Source: Herbidospora sakaeratensis
GTDB taxonomy: Bacteria; Actinomycetota; Actinomycetes; Streptosporangiales; Streptosporangiaceae
Reading direction: 5' to 3'
DNA: 64,000 nucleotides
NCBI RefSeq assembly: GCF_001570525.1
Contig: NZ_BBXC01000012.1
Span: 252,576 to 316,575, forward strand
Both the position numbers and the translations under genes were made by a program. Position 1 is the first letter of the stretch, and each line of letters opens with the position of its first letter. Of the stretch, positions 15,936-29,096 are shown piece by piece. The notes under the pieces were generated by a model, which was given only the letters and a program-made list of their open reading frames with translations, made no database searches and was not told the DNA's origin.

Positions 15936-16082
15936 CCGCTCACCGAATCAGGTCGCATCATGGGCGAGTCGCGAGCGCAGTAGCCTTGTGAGGTACCCCG
16001 GTCCCGATCAGGTTCCGGGTCGTCCGCGTGCCGTCGATTCGTCCGGCAGGCGGCTGTAGTAACTCACGTGGGGGCCCGCGGC

Positions 16083-19565
<3,483 letters not shown>

Positions 19566-19600
19566 GCGCGCCGAACAGTCAGGGACCTGGAGGGTCGTCC

Positions 19601-20206
19601 GTGAAGCTCAAACTGGCCGCCGTGGCCGTCGCCGCAGGGCTGGCGCTGACCGCGTGCAGCGGGCCGATCGAGGCCGGTTCCGCCGCCACGGTCGGCGACC
19701 GCCGCATCACCATCGCCACGCTCGACGAGAACGTGACGGAGTACCAGAAGGCGCTGGAGGCCGCGAAGATCGCGCCCGACCAGCTCCAGCAGCTTCCCGG
19801 CACGGTGACCCAGGCGGTGCTGCTCCAGCTCGTCAACGTCAGCCAGTTCAGCCAGCTCGAAGAGCGCAACGGCATCACGGTCTCCGAGGGCGAGGTCGAC
19901 GCCTTCTACGCCGCCAACAACGGCCAGGCCGCCGTCGACCAGATCCTCCTGCAGCGCGGCGTGTCCCCGACGCTGGCCCGCGACTGGCTCAAGGTCTCCA
20001 TCGGCTCGGAGAAGCTGGCCGCCAAGCTCGGCGGCGGCACCGGCGAGCAGCAGATGGCCGCCGGCCAGCAGAAGATCAACGAGCTGGCGGGCCAGATCCA
20101 GGTCAACTTCAGCCCGCGCTACGGCGCCTTCGACCCGGCCCAGGGCTGGTTGCCGAGCGACCGCTTCGGCACCGCGCCGGCCGCCAACGGCGCCGCTGCG
20201 GGCTGA
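19601..20206 (+). CDS. SurA-like lipoprotein
   Basis: The 201-residue protein begins MKLKLAAVAVAAGLALTAC, a lipoprotein signal with the lipobox cysteine at residue 19. The mature part resembles the SurA N-terminal chaperone domain: GDRRITIATLDENV and VSEGEVDAFYAAN are typical helices. It lacks a PPIase domain. It is attached to the outer face of the membrane and may assist folding of exported proteins. The GTG start is supported by GGAGGG 11 bases upstream. It lies between mfd and mazG as in many actinobacteria. Confidence 0.85.
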   Translation: MKLKLAAVAVAAGLALTACSGPIEAGSAATVGDRRITIATLDENVTEYQKALEAAKIAPDQLQQLPGTVTQAVLLQLVNVSQFSQLEERNGITVSEGEVDAFYAANNGQAAVDQILLQRGVSPTLARDWLKVSIGSEKLAAKLGGGTGEQQMAAGQQKINELAGQIQVNFSPRYGAFDPAQGWLPSDRFGTAPAANGAAAG

Positions 20207-20207
20207 C

Positions 20208-21179
20208 GTGCCGCTGATCGTCGTCACCTCCTCGCCCCGGGTCGCCCCCGGGATCCTCAGCGCTCCCGCGTGGGAGGCCCTGCGGGCGGGGAAGGTCTTC
20301 ACCGGTTCCGCCGACCATCCGCTGCTGCCGTTCGTGCCGGGCGCGGAGATCCGCGACGACCCGGCGGCCATCGCCCGCGAGGCGGTCACCACGACGCTGG
20401 TCTGGCTCGCGGCGCAGGACGGCGACGAGGCGTTCTTCCGCGCCGTCGGCCACGCGGCGCTGGCGCTGCCCGACCCGCCCGAGATCGAGGTCGTGCCCGG
20501 CTCCTACGACCTGCCCGGCGCGCGCCTGCTCGACATGGTCGCCGTGATGGACCGGCTGCGCCGCGAGTGCCCCTGGGACGGCCGGCAGACCCACGAGTCG
20601 CTGATCCCCTACCTGGTCGAGGAGTCCTACGAGGTCGTCGAGACGATCGAGATCGGCGACCTGGCCGGCCTCCGCGAGGAGCTCGGCGACCTGCTGTTCC
20701 AGGTGGTCTTCCACGCCCGGCTCGCGCAGGAGCGCGGCGACGAGGGCTGGGACGTCGACGACGTCGCCGACGCGATCGTGGCCAAGCTGGTCCGGCGCCA
20801 CCCCCACGTCTTCGCCGACGTGAGCGTCGACGGCGCCGAGACGGTGGCGGCCAACTGGGAAGAGATCAAGAAGGCCGAACGCGCGGCCAAGGGCGAGCCC
20901 GAGTCGGCGCTGTCGGGCGTCCCGATGGGTCAGCCGGCCGTGTCGCTGGCGGCCCAGCTGCTGCGCCGCGCCTCCCGGGCGGGCGCCCCCGCCGAACTGG
21001 CCGAGGGCCCCGAATCCGCAGGTCAGCGCCTCTTCGATCTGGTGCGCGAGATCCAGGACTCCGGAGCCGACCCCGAGGCGGTGCTGCGGCAGGCGGCCCG
21101 CGGCTACCGGGCCAGGGTCGAGGCGTGGGAGCGGAACTCCGTCTCGGATGGTGGACAGATGGGCGTTACCGGCGAGTAG
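20208..21179 (+). CDS. mazG: MazG nucleoside triphosphate pyrophosphohydrolase
   Basis: MazG hydrolyses non-canonical or excess NTPs to NMP and PPi. The 323-residue protein has an N-terminal extension of about 105 residues typical of actinobacterial MazG, then the catalytic MazG domain: CPWDGRQTHESL, the metal-binding EESYEVVE...EELGDLLFQVVFHA (EExxE-12-28-ExxD). The GTG start follows the lipoprotein stop after one base, so translation is coupled. No terminator is seen before eno. Confidence 0.95.
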   Translation: MPLIVVTSSPRVAPGILSAPAWEALRAGKVFTGSADHPLLPFVPGAEIRDDPAAIAREAVTTTLVWLAAQDGDEAFFRAVGHAALALPDPPEIEVVPGSYDLPGARLLDMVAVMDRLRRECPWDGRQTHESLIPYLVEESYEVVETIEIGDLAGLREELGDLLFQVVFHARLAQERGDEGWDVDDVADAIVAKLVRRHPHVFADVSVDGAETVAANWEEIKKAERAAKGEPESALSGVPMGQPAVSLAAQLLRRASRAGAPAELAEGPESAGQRLFDLVREIQDSGADPEAVLRQAARGYRARVEAWERNSVSDGGQMGVTGE

Positions 21180-21221
21180 GCGTCGATAGGCTCTTGTCGC
21201 AAACTGTCTTTCGACATTTAG

Positions 21222-22508
<1,287 letters not shown>

Positions 22509-22521
22509 GTTTTACCGGTGA

Positions 22522-22548
22522 GGCCCGCGTCCCCATCGGGCGCGGGCC
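22522..22548 (+). terminator. Hairpin after eno
   Basis: GGCCCGCG (22522-22529) pairs with CGCGGGCC (22541-22548) with an 11-base loop, 13 bases past the eno stop. There is no U-tract; it may reduce rather than stop read-through into the ftsB-like gene. Confidence 0.55.
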
Positions 22549-22568
22549 CTACCGAAAGCGGGGTTCAG

Positions 22569-22964
22569 ATGGCGAAACGACCGCAGCTCACCGGCCGGGC
22601 CGCGATCCTCGCGGTCGTGGTCTGCGCGATCGCGATGAGCCTGGCCTATCCCGTGCGTGAATTCCTCGCCCAGCGGCGGCAGATCACGCAACTGGAGCAG
22701 CAGCAGGCCAAGGCCCTGGCCGACCTGCGCTCGCTCGAAGAGGAACGCAAACGACTCGAAGACCCCGAATACATCAAGCGCGAGGCCCGCGAGAAGCTGC
22801 ACTTCTGCGAGCCCGGCGCCCACTGCTACGGGGTGCTCGACGACGGAACGAAGACATCCGCCTCGGCCGGACAGCGCAAGGCCGCCGTCTCGCCGTGGTA
22901 CATCTCGCTCTGGCAGTCGGTCGAATCGGCCGACCGGGGCGAAGGCAAGAAAATGGGGGGATAG
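22569..22964 (+). CDS. FtsB/DivIC-family septum formation initiator
   Basis: This 131-residue protein has one N-terminal membrane segment (about residues 11-28) followed by a coiled coil (QRRQITQLEQQQAKALADL), the FtsB/DivIC layout. The motif EDPEYIKREAREKLHF is diagnostic for the family. It acts in the divisome with FtsL/FtsQ. I choose ATG 22569 over an upstream ATG at 22518, which would add residues encoded by the eno terminator hairpin. It abuts the next gene. Confidence 0.93.
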   Translation: MAKRPQLTGRAAILAVVVCAIAMSLAYPVREFLAQRRQITQLEQQQAKALADLRSLEEERKRLEDPEYIKREAREKLHFCEPGAHCYGVLDDGTKTSASAGQRKAAVSPWYISLWQSVESADRGEGKKMGG

Positions 22965-23465
22965 GTGTCCGGGGTCAGTCCAGACGACCTGGCGGCGGTA
23001 GAGGCCCAGCTGGGCCGCCCGCCCCGCGGCGTGCGCGCGATCGCCCACCGATGCCCGTGCGGCCTGCCCGACGTGGTCGAGACCTCCCCCCGCCTCCCCG
23101 ACGGCACCCCGTTCCCCACGACCTTCTACCTGACCTGCCCCCGAGCGGCCTCGGCCATCGGCACCCTGGAGGGCGGCGGCGTCATGAAGGACATGCGCGA
23201 CCGCCTGGCCGCCGACCCGGAACTGGCGGCCCGCTACCAGGCGGCCCACGACGACTACCTGGCCCGCCGCGACAAGGCCGCCGCCGAAGACGGCCTGGAG
23301 CCGCTCCCCCGGGGCACCCAGACGGCGGGCGGCATGCCCGACCGCGTCAAGTGCCTCCACGCGCTGGTCGGCCACGAACTGGCCGCCCCCGGCACCAACC
23401 CGTTCGGCCGTGAGGCCCTCGACGCGCTCCCGGAGTGGTGGGCCGACGGCCCCTGCGTCTGCTGA
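22965..23465 (+). CDS. DUF501 domain-containing protein
   Basis: The 166-residue protein matches the actinobacterial DUF501 family in its RxxxGVRAIAHRCPCGLPDVVET start, TTFYLTCPRA and the VKCLHALVGHELAAPGTNP block, with several conserved cysteines and histidines that could bind a metal. The GTG start directly follows the ftsB-like stop, and the gene lies before ppx as usual in this phylum. The function is unknown. Confidence 0.9.
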   Translation: MSGVSPDDLAAVEAQLGRPPRGVRAIAHRCPCGLPDVVETSPRLPDGTPFPTTFYLTCPRAASAIGTLEGGGVMKDMRDRLAADPELAARYQAAHDDYLARRDKAAAEDGLEPLPRGTQTAGGMPDRVKCLHALVGHELAAPGTNPFGREALDALPEWWADGPCVC

Positions 23466-23694
23466 GCGCTCGCCGGGCCGTGCGGCTCCGCTCCGGCTGA
23501 GGTCTTCTCTTTCCGTTACGGCTCCGCCCACCCCGGCACCGCCCGCCGTCGACCGATCGGACCCGTCTCCGGCGCCGGCCGCCCGCTCCGGCTCCCGCCG
23601 CAACGGGTCGTCCGGGGCGATCGCCGGTGGCCCGGTGGTTTGGCCGCATATGCTGGCGGGCCTGATCGCCGGTGCTGATGAGGTGGGTTGAGTA

Positions 23695-24585
23695 GTGACG
23701 CGTGTGGCCGCCATCGACTGTGGGACCAACTCGGTCCGGTTGCTCATCGCCGACGTCGAGGGTGACACGCTCACCGACGTCGTGCGGCGGATGGAGATCG
23801 TCCGGCTCGGGCAGGGCGTCGACAAGACCGGGATGCTCGCCCCCGAGGCCCTGGAGCGCACCTTCGCCGCCATGCGCGGCTACGCCGCCGAGATCCTCGA
23901 CGAGGGCGCGGTGAAGACCCGGGTCGTCGCGACCTCCGCCACCCGCGACGCCGGCAACCGCGACGTCTTCGTCGACGGCGTGACCGCCATCTTCGGCGTG
24001 GAGCCCGAAGTCGTGACCGGTGACGCGGAGGCCACCCTCTCCTTCAACGGGGCCGTAAGGGGCATTTCCGACCCGGCGGGGCCCTATCTGGTCGTGGACA
24101 TCGGCGGCGGCTCGACCGAGTTCGTGGTCGGCTCGACGGCGGTCAAGGGCGCCCTGTCGATGGACATCGGCTGCGTCCGGCTGACCGAACGCCACGACGG
24201 CGACTTCGCCGCCATGCGCGCCGACGTCGACGCCGCCCTGGCCGTGGTCGCCAACGCGGTCCCGGTCGCCGACGCACGCACGCTCGTCGGCCTGGCCGGT
24301 TCGGTGACGACCGTCGCCGGGATCGCCCTCGGCCTGCCCCACTACGACTCCGAGCGCATCCACCACTCGCGCATCTCGGCCGCCGACGTCCACGAGGTGA
24401 CCGAACGGCTGCTCACGATGACCCGCGAGGAACGCGCCGCGATCCCGGTGATGCACCCGGGCCGGGTCGACGTGATCTGCGCGGGCGCGCTCATCCTCGA
24501 CCGGATCGTGCGCGACTTCGGTTTCACCGAGGTGGTCGTGAGCGAGCACGACATCCTCGACGGCATCGCCTGGTCGATCGCCTAG
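23695..24585 (+). CDS. Ppx/GppA-family phosphatase
   Basis: The 296-residue protein belongs to the exopolyphosphatase / pppGpp phosphatase family: RVAAIDCGTNSVRLLIADV at the N-terminus, ATSATRDAGNRD, and DIGGGSTEFV forming the sugar-kinase/Hsp70-like core. It lacks the extra C-terminal HD domain of E. coli Ppx and GppA, as in short actinobacterial members. The in-frame GTG at 23695 is preferred. The likely substrates are polyphosphate or (p)ppGpp. It is separated from DUF501 by 229 bases. Confidence 0.93.
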   Translation: MTRVAAIDCGTNSVRLLIADVEGDTLTDVVRRMEIVRLGQGVDKTGMLAPEALERTFAAMRGYAAEILDEGAVKTRVVATSATRDAGNRDVFVDGVTAIFGVEPEVVTGDAEATLSFNGAVRGISDPAGPYLVVDIGGGSTEFVVGSTAVKGALSMDIGCVRLTERHDGDFAAMRADVDAALAVVANAVPVADARTLVGLAGSVTTVAGIALGLPHYDSERIHHSRISAADVHEVTERLLTMTREERAAIPVMHPGRVDVICAGALILDRIVRDFGFTEVVVSEHDILDGIAWSIA

Positions 24586-25052
24586 CAGTAGGTCCTGTCC
24601 TCGGCCAGATAGGTCGAGCGCTTCTTGACCACGCCCGACCGTCCGGTGAGCACCTGGCCGGGTGTCAGCGCCGTCACCTCCTCGACGGTGAACGTGGTCG
24701 GCTCGAATGCCCCGTCGCCGCCTTCGTACGAGGGGTAGACGGTGTACTGCACGCCCGCCGACAACGTGGGATCGCCGGATTCGAGCCGCCACGACGGGCC
24801 CGGTGACGCGACCTCGAACGGGACCGTTTCGGCGGGAACCGAGACCAGGCGGAATCGGGCCTGGTCTCGCCAGGTCGTGTCGTCCTCCCAGACGCCGAGG
24901 TCGACGTACATCGTCGAGGGCCGTCCACACCACGTGACCAGCACCGCCGGGCCGGTTGTGCCGTGGTAGACGGCCGAATCTCCGTCGATCCTGGCCATGC
25001 AGCCGGTCGTCGCCGCGAGGAGCAGCAGCACGACCACGATCCGTCGGGGCAT
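24582..25052 (-). CDS. Hypothetical lipoprotein
   Basis: The 156-residue protein has a signal peptide ending ATTGC (lipobox cysteine at residue 18). The mature part has repeated beta-strand character, with cysteines only near the start (TWCGRPS) and at the very C-terminus (DRTYC), which could form a disulphide. I do not recognise a family. It is convergent with ppx (4-base overlap) and lies 9 bases after the P450 gene, so it may share its transcript. Confidence 0.65.
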   Translation of the reverse strand: MPRRIVVVLLLLAATTGCMARIDGDSAVYHGTTGPAVLVTWCGRPSTMYVDLGVWEDDTTWRDQARFRLVSVPAETVPFEVASPGPSWRLESGDPTLSAGVQYTVYPSYEGGDGAFEPTTFTVEEVTALTPGQVLTGRSGVVKKRSTYLAEDRTYC

Positions 25053-25061
25053 CGGCTCGCC

Positions 25062-26246
25062 CTATGCGTTCAGCCGGACCGGCAACGAGAACAGGCCGCG
25101 CATGATGTTGCTCGGCCACCAGACCAGGTCGTCGGTCGCCAGCTCCAGGTCGGGGAACCGCCGGAGCACCCCGCCGATCGCGACCTCGCCCTCGATCTTG
25201 GCCAGCGCCGCCCCCACGCAGTAGTGGGGCCCCCGCCCGAACGCCAGGTGGGGCTCGTCGATCCGGCCGGGACGGAACGCGTCGGGGTCGTCGAACGCCT
25301 CGGGGTCGCGGTTGGCCGCCAGCAGCGACACCAGGATCGGCTCGCCCGGCAACATCTCCTGGCCGCCGATCACGACCGGCTCGGTCGGGAAGCGCCACGT
25401 CGCGTTGCGCACCGGGCCGTCGTAGCGCAGCATCTCGTCGATCACGTCGGGCAGCGTCGACGGGTCCTTCTTCAGGGCGGCGAACTGGCCGGGATTGCGT
25501 AACAGGGCCAGCAGGCCGTTGCCGATCAGGGCGACCGTCGTCTCGTGGCCGGCGATCAGCAGCAGGAACGCCGTCGAGGTCAGCTCGTCGGCGCTGATGT
25601 CGGGCCGCCGCACCAGCTCGGTCAGCAGGTCGTCGCCCGGGTGGGTGCGCTTGTGGGCCACCAGGTCGCCCAGGAAACGCTCCATGCCGTCGGTCGCCGC
25701 CGCGATCTGGTCGAGCTCGGAGGCGGCGGCCGAGTCGATCACCGAGGCCAGGTGGTGGAAGGCGGCCCGCTCCGACTCGGGCACGCCCAGCAGGTCGCAG
25801 ATGATCGCGATCGGCAGCGGATAGGCCAGGTCGGCGATCAGGTCGGCCTCGTCCTTGGCGGCCATCACCGCGAGCAGGCCCTCGGTCAGGTCTTCGGCCC
25901 TGGCCCGCAGCCGGGCCACCCTCCGGGGCGTGAACGCCGCGCTGACCAGGCGGCGCAGCCGGGGGTGGTCGGGGGAGTCGGCGTTCAGCATGTGCCGGGC
26001 CAGCGACGAGCGGTGGTCGAGCGGGAGACCGAGCTGCGCCCGGAACCATTCGGGGGAGCCCAGCGCCGGGTCTTTCGCCAGCGCCGGATGGGTCAGCGCG
26101 GTCACCGCGTCGGCGTAACGCGTGATCAGCCAGGTCTCGCAGCCGGGCAACGGCACCTTGGTCACCGGGGCGTTGCGGCGCAGCCAGTCGTAGGCCGGGT
26201 AGGGGTCGGCGTCGAAGGCGGGCCCGAAAAGGGGAGGGAGGGACAC
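25062..26246 (-). CDS. Cytochrome P450
   Basis: This is a 394-residue class I-type bacterial P450 with the I-helix [13 protein letters not shown], the ExxR motif [10 protein letters not shown] and the haem loop [18 protein letters not shown] place the start at GTG 26246 (GGAAGGA about 8 bases upstream). An ATG at 26291 would overlap the start codon of the divergent uracil-DNA glycosylase gene. There is no ferredoxin or reductase next to it, so electron partners must come from elsewhere. Codon 249 is TTA (25500-25502). The substrate is unknown; no biosynthetic cluster surrounds it. Confidence 0.93.
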   Translation of the reverse strand: MSLPPLFGPAFDADPYPAYDWLRRNAPVTKVPLPGCETWLITRYADAVTALTHPALAKDPALGSPEWFRAQLGLPLDHRSSLARHMLNADSPDHPRLRRLVSAAFTPRRVARLRARAEDLTEGLLAVMAAKDEADLIADLAYPLPIAIICDLLGVPESERAAFHHLASVIDSAAASELDQIAAATDGMERFLGDLVAHKRTHPGDDLLTELVRRPDISADELTSTAFLLLIAGHETTVALIGNGLLALLRNPGQFAALKKDPSTLPDVIDEMLRYDGPVRNATWRFPTEPVVIGGQEMLPGEPILVSLLAANRDPEAFDDPDAFRPGRIDEPHLAFGRGPHYCVGAALAKIEGEVAIGGVLRRFPDLELATDDLVWWPSNIMRGLFSLPVRLNA

Positions 26247-26289
26247 GGCGTTTTCCTTCCCCGCCGCCTCCGCTGGCACGCTTGGGGCC

Positions 26290-27081
26290 ATGAGTTTCGT
26301 ACCTCCCGGCACCGGCTGGCCGGACGACCCGGCCACGCTCTCGACCCCCGTCGCGACCACGCCGGCGGAGGTGGCCGACCTGGCCGCGCACAGCCCGTCG
26401 ATCGGCGAACTGACCGCCCGCCAGTCGGTCTGCCGCGCCTGCCCCCGGCTGGTGGCCTGGCGGGAGGAGGTGGCCGACGTGAAACGCAGGGCGTACCAGA
26501 ACGAGACCTACTGGGGACGCCCCATCGCCGGCTGGGGCGACGACGATCCGAAGGTCCTGATCGTGGGCCTGGCCCCGGCCGCCCACGGCGGCAACCGCAC
26601 CGGCCGCATCTTCACCGGCGACCGCAGCGGCGACTGGCTCTTCGCCTCCCTCTACCGCACGGGCCTGGCCGCCCAGCCGACGAGCGTGCACGCGGGCGAC
26701 GGCCAGCGCCTGATCGGGGCCCGCATGGTCGCCGCCGTCCGCTGCGCGCCCCCCGCCAACAAGCCGACCCCGCAGGAGCGCGACACCTGCTTCCCGTGGT
26801 TGCTCCAGGAGCTCCGTTCTGTCCGCCCCCGCGTCGTGGTGGCCCTGGGGGGTTTCGCCTGGCAGGCGATCTGGCCGGCGCTGAAGGCGGCCGGTTACGG
26901 CCTGCCGAGCCCCCGCCCTGCGTTCGGCCACGGGGTGGAGGTGCCCCTGACCCCACCGACCCCGGCCGACGGGGAGACGACGTTGATCGGCTGCTACCAC
27001 CCAAGCCAGCAGAACACCTTCACCGGCCGAGTGACGGAAGCGATGCTGGACGCGATCTTCACCCGCGCCGCCGGCCTGTGA
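26290..27081 (+). CDS. Uracil-DNA glycosylase, family 5 (UdgB-like)
   Basis: The 263-residue protein has the motif [21 protein letters not shown], typical of family 5 uracil-DNA glycosylases, and cysteines CRACPRL near the N-terminus with VRCAPP and RDTC further on that fit the 4Fe-4S site of this family. It removes uracil or deaminated purines from [16 protein letters not shown] is the C-terminal catalytic loop (HPS). It starts at ATG 26290, with a region of only 43 bases to the divergent P450. Confidence 0.92.
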   Translation: MSFVPPGTGWPDDPATLSTPVATTPAEVADLAAHSPSIGELTARQSVCRACPRLVAWREEVADVKRRAYQNETYWGRPIAGWGDDDPKVLIVGLAPAAHGGNRTGRIFTGDRSGDWLFASLYRTGLAAQPTSVHAGDGQRLIGARMVAAVRCAPPANKPTPQERDTCFPWLLQELRSVRPRVVVALGGFAWQAIWPALKAAGYGLPSPRPAFGHGVEVPLTPPTPADGETTLIGCYHPSQQNTFTGRVTEAMLDAIFTRAAGL

Positions 27082-27238
27082 GAGGCCCTGACGGCCCCGG
27101 AGGAGCTTCGCCCGGCATTCGGCGCTCCGCGCCGGATATTTCCGGCTATGTGCCACCCACCGAGTCGGGTCGTCTCGGTTGGTGAACGCGGGCGCCGGCG
27201 GCCTCTGAGCGCCCCTGCGTTCTCCCAGGTCACCGGGC

Positions 27239-27256
27239 TTGTGAATTGCTTCACAT
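27239..27256. promoter_or_regulatory. Rex-type operator, distal
   Basis: TTGTGAA, four bases (TTGC), then TTCACAT: 13 of 14 fixed positions match the Rex consensus TTGTGAA-N4-TTCACAA. It lies about 180 bases before the ndh start codon and 150 bases from the proximal box. Confidence 0.75.
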
Positions 27257-27388
27257 GTGTGAAGTCGGTCACGTTCGAAAATTTGGGCAAAGTTCGCACG
27301 TCAAGTCGTACCGAAAATTCCTGATCTGGAAAGTTCGGTCAAGTTCCCTTGGGAAGGGATTGGCTTCGCATGGTGTTGTTCAGGTAGC

Positions 27389-27406
27389 TTGTGAATGCTT
27401 TCACAA
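27389..27406. promoter_or_regulatory. Rex-type operator, proximal
   Basis: TTGTGAA-TGCT-TTCACAA is a perfect match to the consensus operator of Rex, the NADH/NAD+-sensing repressor. It ends 29 bases before the ndh ATG and abuts the likely -10 element, so binding should block transcription when NADH is low. Confidence 0.85.
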
Positions 27407-27435
27407 GCGATCGGCACACACGAAGGGCATCCGTG

Positions 27436-28752
27436 ATGGACCGCACGTCGAAGCACATCGTCATCGTTGGCGGTGGATACGTGGGCATGTACACCGGCCT
27501 GCGGCTCCAGCGCACCCTCCGTCGCGAACTGCGGAACGGCTCGGTCCGCATCACGCTCATCGACCCGCAGTCCTACATGACCTACCAGCCGTTCCTGCCG
27601 GAGGCGGCGGCGGGGAGCATCTCGCCGCGGCACGTCGTCGCGCCGCTGCGCCGGGTGCTGCCGAAGATCCGGATCCTCAACGGCAAGGTCGCCAAGGTCA
27701 ACCACGAGCAGCGGGAGCTGACGTTCGAGCCGATCGTGGGCGAGCCCCGCGAGATCGGCTACGACGTCGTGGTCATGGCGGCCGGGTCGGTCTCGCGCAC
27801 GCTGCCGATCCCGGGGCTCGCCGACGCGGCCATCGGGTTCAAGTCGGTCGGCGAGGCCATCGCGCTGCGCAACCGGGTGCTGGCCCTGCTCGACCGGGCC
27901 GAGTCGGCCGACGACGAGGACGTGCGGCGCCGGGCGCTCACCTTCGTCGTGGTCGGCGGCGGGTTCGCCGGGATCGAGGCGCTGGCCGAGCTCCAGGACA
28001 TGACCGACGACGCCATCTCCTACTACCCGTCGATCAAGAAGAGCGACCTGCGGTGGGTGCTGATCGAGGCGACCGACCGCATCCTGCCCGAGGTCGGGCC
28101 CGAGATGGGCACCTGGACCGCCGAGCAGCTGCGCGAGCGCGGCATCGAGCTGAAGATGTCGACCCGGCTGAACTCGGTCGTCGGCGGGCAGGTCGAGACC
28201 AGCGACGGCGACTCCTTCGAGGCGGCGACCGTCGTGTGGACGGCCGGCGTGAAGGCCGCCCCGATCGTGCTCTCGGGCGACCTCCCGCTCGACGAGCGCG
28301 GCCGCATCAAGACGACCACCCAGCTCACCGTCAGCGGCGTCGAGGGCGCCTTCGCGGCCGGCGACGTGGCGGGCGTGCCCGACCTCACCCACCCGGGGGA
28401 GTACTGCGCGCCCAACGCCCAGCACGCCGTCCGCCAGGCCAAGGTCCTCGGCGACAACGTCACCGCCTACCTGCGCGGCCGTCCGCTCAAGGACTACAAG
28501 CACAAGTACGTCGGCTCGGTCGCCGGACTGGGCCTGCACAAGGGCGTCGCGAACGTCTACGGAGTCAAGCTGCGCGGCTGGCCCGCGTGGTTCATGCACC
28601 GGACCTACCACCTGTCGCGGGTGCCGACCACCAACCGGAAGGTCCGCGTCATGGCCGACTGGACCCTCTCGTTGTTCTTCCGCCGGGAGACGGTCTCGCT
28701 CGGTGAGATCGAGCACCCCCGCGACCAGTTCAGAGCCGCTGCCGCCGGGTAA
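27436..28752 (+). CDS. ndh: NAD(P)/FAD-dependent oxidoreductase, NDH-2 type
   Basis: This 438-residue enzyme is a type II NADH dehydrogenase, a non-proton-pumping entry point of the respiratory chain at the membrane. HIVIVGGGYVGMY is the FAD-binding Rossmann motif, FVVVGGGFAGIEALAEL the NADH-binding one, and VEGAFAAGDVAG the second FAD contact. I choose ATG 27436; the upstream GTG at 27391 lies within the proximal Rex box and cannot be the start. Two Rex boxes in front of the gene agree with its role in NADH balance. It ends in a strong hairpin. Confidence 0.93.
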   Translation: MDRTSKHIVIVGGGYVGMYTGLRLQRTLRRELRNGSVRITLIDPQSYMTYQPFLPEAAAGSISPRHVVAPLRRVLPKIRILNGKVAKVNHEQRELTFEPIVGEPREIGYDVVVMAAGSVSRTLPIPGLADAAIGFKSVGEAIALRNRVLALLDRAESADDEDVRRRALTFVVVGGGFAGIEALAELQDMTDDAISYYPSIKKSDLRWVLIEATDRILPEVGPEMGTWTAEQLRERGIELKMSTRLNSVVGGQVETSDGDSFEAATVVWTAGVKAAPIVLSGDLPLDERGRIKTTTQLTVSGVEGAFAAGDVAGVPDLTHPGEYCAPNAQHAVRQAKVLGDNVTAYLRGRPLKDYKHKYVGSVAGLGLHKGVANVYGVKLRGWPAWFMHRTYHLSRVPTTNRKVRVMADWTLSLFFRRETVSLGEIEHPRDQFRAAAAG

Positions 28753-28772
28753 CCCCGGCATCTCCCTTTGTT

Positions 28773-28806
28773 AACGGCCCGCGCCTACCATCAGGCGCGG
28801 GCCGTT
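28773..28806 (+). terminator. Terminator hairpin after ndh
   Basis: A perfect 14-bp stem, AACGGCCCGCGCCT (28773-28786) with its exact complement at 28793-28806, has a six-base loop. It is followed by ATCACATT rather than a U-tract, as is common in actinobacteria. Confidence 0.8.
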
Positions 28807-28935
28807 ATCACATTGCAAGGCGAGAAGGGAACGGGGATGGTTGTTTCATCCCGTTTCGCTGGCCATTCTCCCTGCTACTGTATTGCCGCCCAGTTTGATG
28901 GATCGTACGGGGGATGCGGCGTAAGGTCTCACCAG

Positions 28936-28964
28936 TTACAGTTGTGCGCTCCGTGACGTATGAT
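28936..28964 (+). promoter_or_regulatory. Sigma-70-type promoter of the tRNA gene
   Basis: TTACAG (28936-28941), a 17-base spacer and TATGAT (28959-28964). The expected start of transcription falls at or within a base or two of the first tRNA nucleotide (28971). Confidence 0.75.
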
Positions 28965-28970
28965 CGCGGC

Positions 28971-29043
28971 GCCCCCGTAGCCCAATGGCAGAGGCAAGCC
29001 CCTTAAAAGGGCTTTAGTGCGGGTTCGAGTCCCGCCGGGGGCA
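28971..29043 (+). tRNA. tRNA with UAA anticodon and a short variable loop (nominal tRNA-Leu)
   Basis: The acceptor stem GCCCCCG/CGGGGGC, anticodon stem AGCCC/GGGCT and T stem GCGGG/CCCGC pair perfectly, with T loop TTCGAGT. The seven-base anticodon loop CTTAAAA puts UAA at 29004-29006, which reads UUA (Leu). The variable region is only TTAGT (5 bases), so this is a class I body, whereas normal bacterial tRNA-Leu has a long extra arm. The D arm is also odd: three G-C pairs with a C-A mismatch or a bulged base. The discriminator is A; the CCA end is not fully encoded (ACCG). A matching promoter and terminator indicate it is expressed. The charging amino acid is uncertain. Confidence 0.85.
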
Positions 29044-29061
29044 CCGTTTGGTGGCGTAATT

Positions 29062-29096
29062 CGGCCCGTGACCAGCAGAAATGCGGTCGCGGGCCG
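29062..29096 (+). terminator. Terminator hairpin after the tRNA
   Basis: CGGCCCGTGACC (29062-29073) pairs with GGTCGCGGGCCG (29085-29096), giving a 12-bp stem with one G-U pair and an 11-base loop, followed by TTGTGATT. It begins 19 bases after the tRNA. Confidence 0.75.

Larger units (their letters stand above)
27082..27435. promoter_or_regulatory. ndh upstream region with promoter, direct repeats and Rex boxes
   Basis: This 354-base region holds no gene. Besides the two Rex-type operators (listed separately), it has direct repeats AAAGTTCG at 27289-27296 and 27330-27337, each followed by TCAAGT (27301-27306 and 27339-27344), whose meaning is unknown. TAGCTT at 27385-27390 fits a TANNNT -10 element and touches the second operator; a clear -35 cannot be assigned. 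Confidence 0.6.

Noticed and set aside
23347-27156. 1269-codon open frame on the minus strand
   Set aside because: It crosses ppx, the P450 and the uracil-DNA glycosylase genes in other frames and has low-complexity composition.
27391-27435. Upstream GTG start for ndh
   Set aside because: It lies within the proximal Rex operator, and the added residues are not typical for NDH-2.
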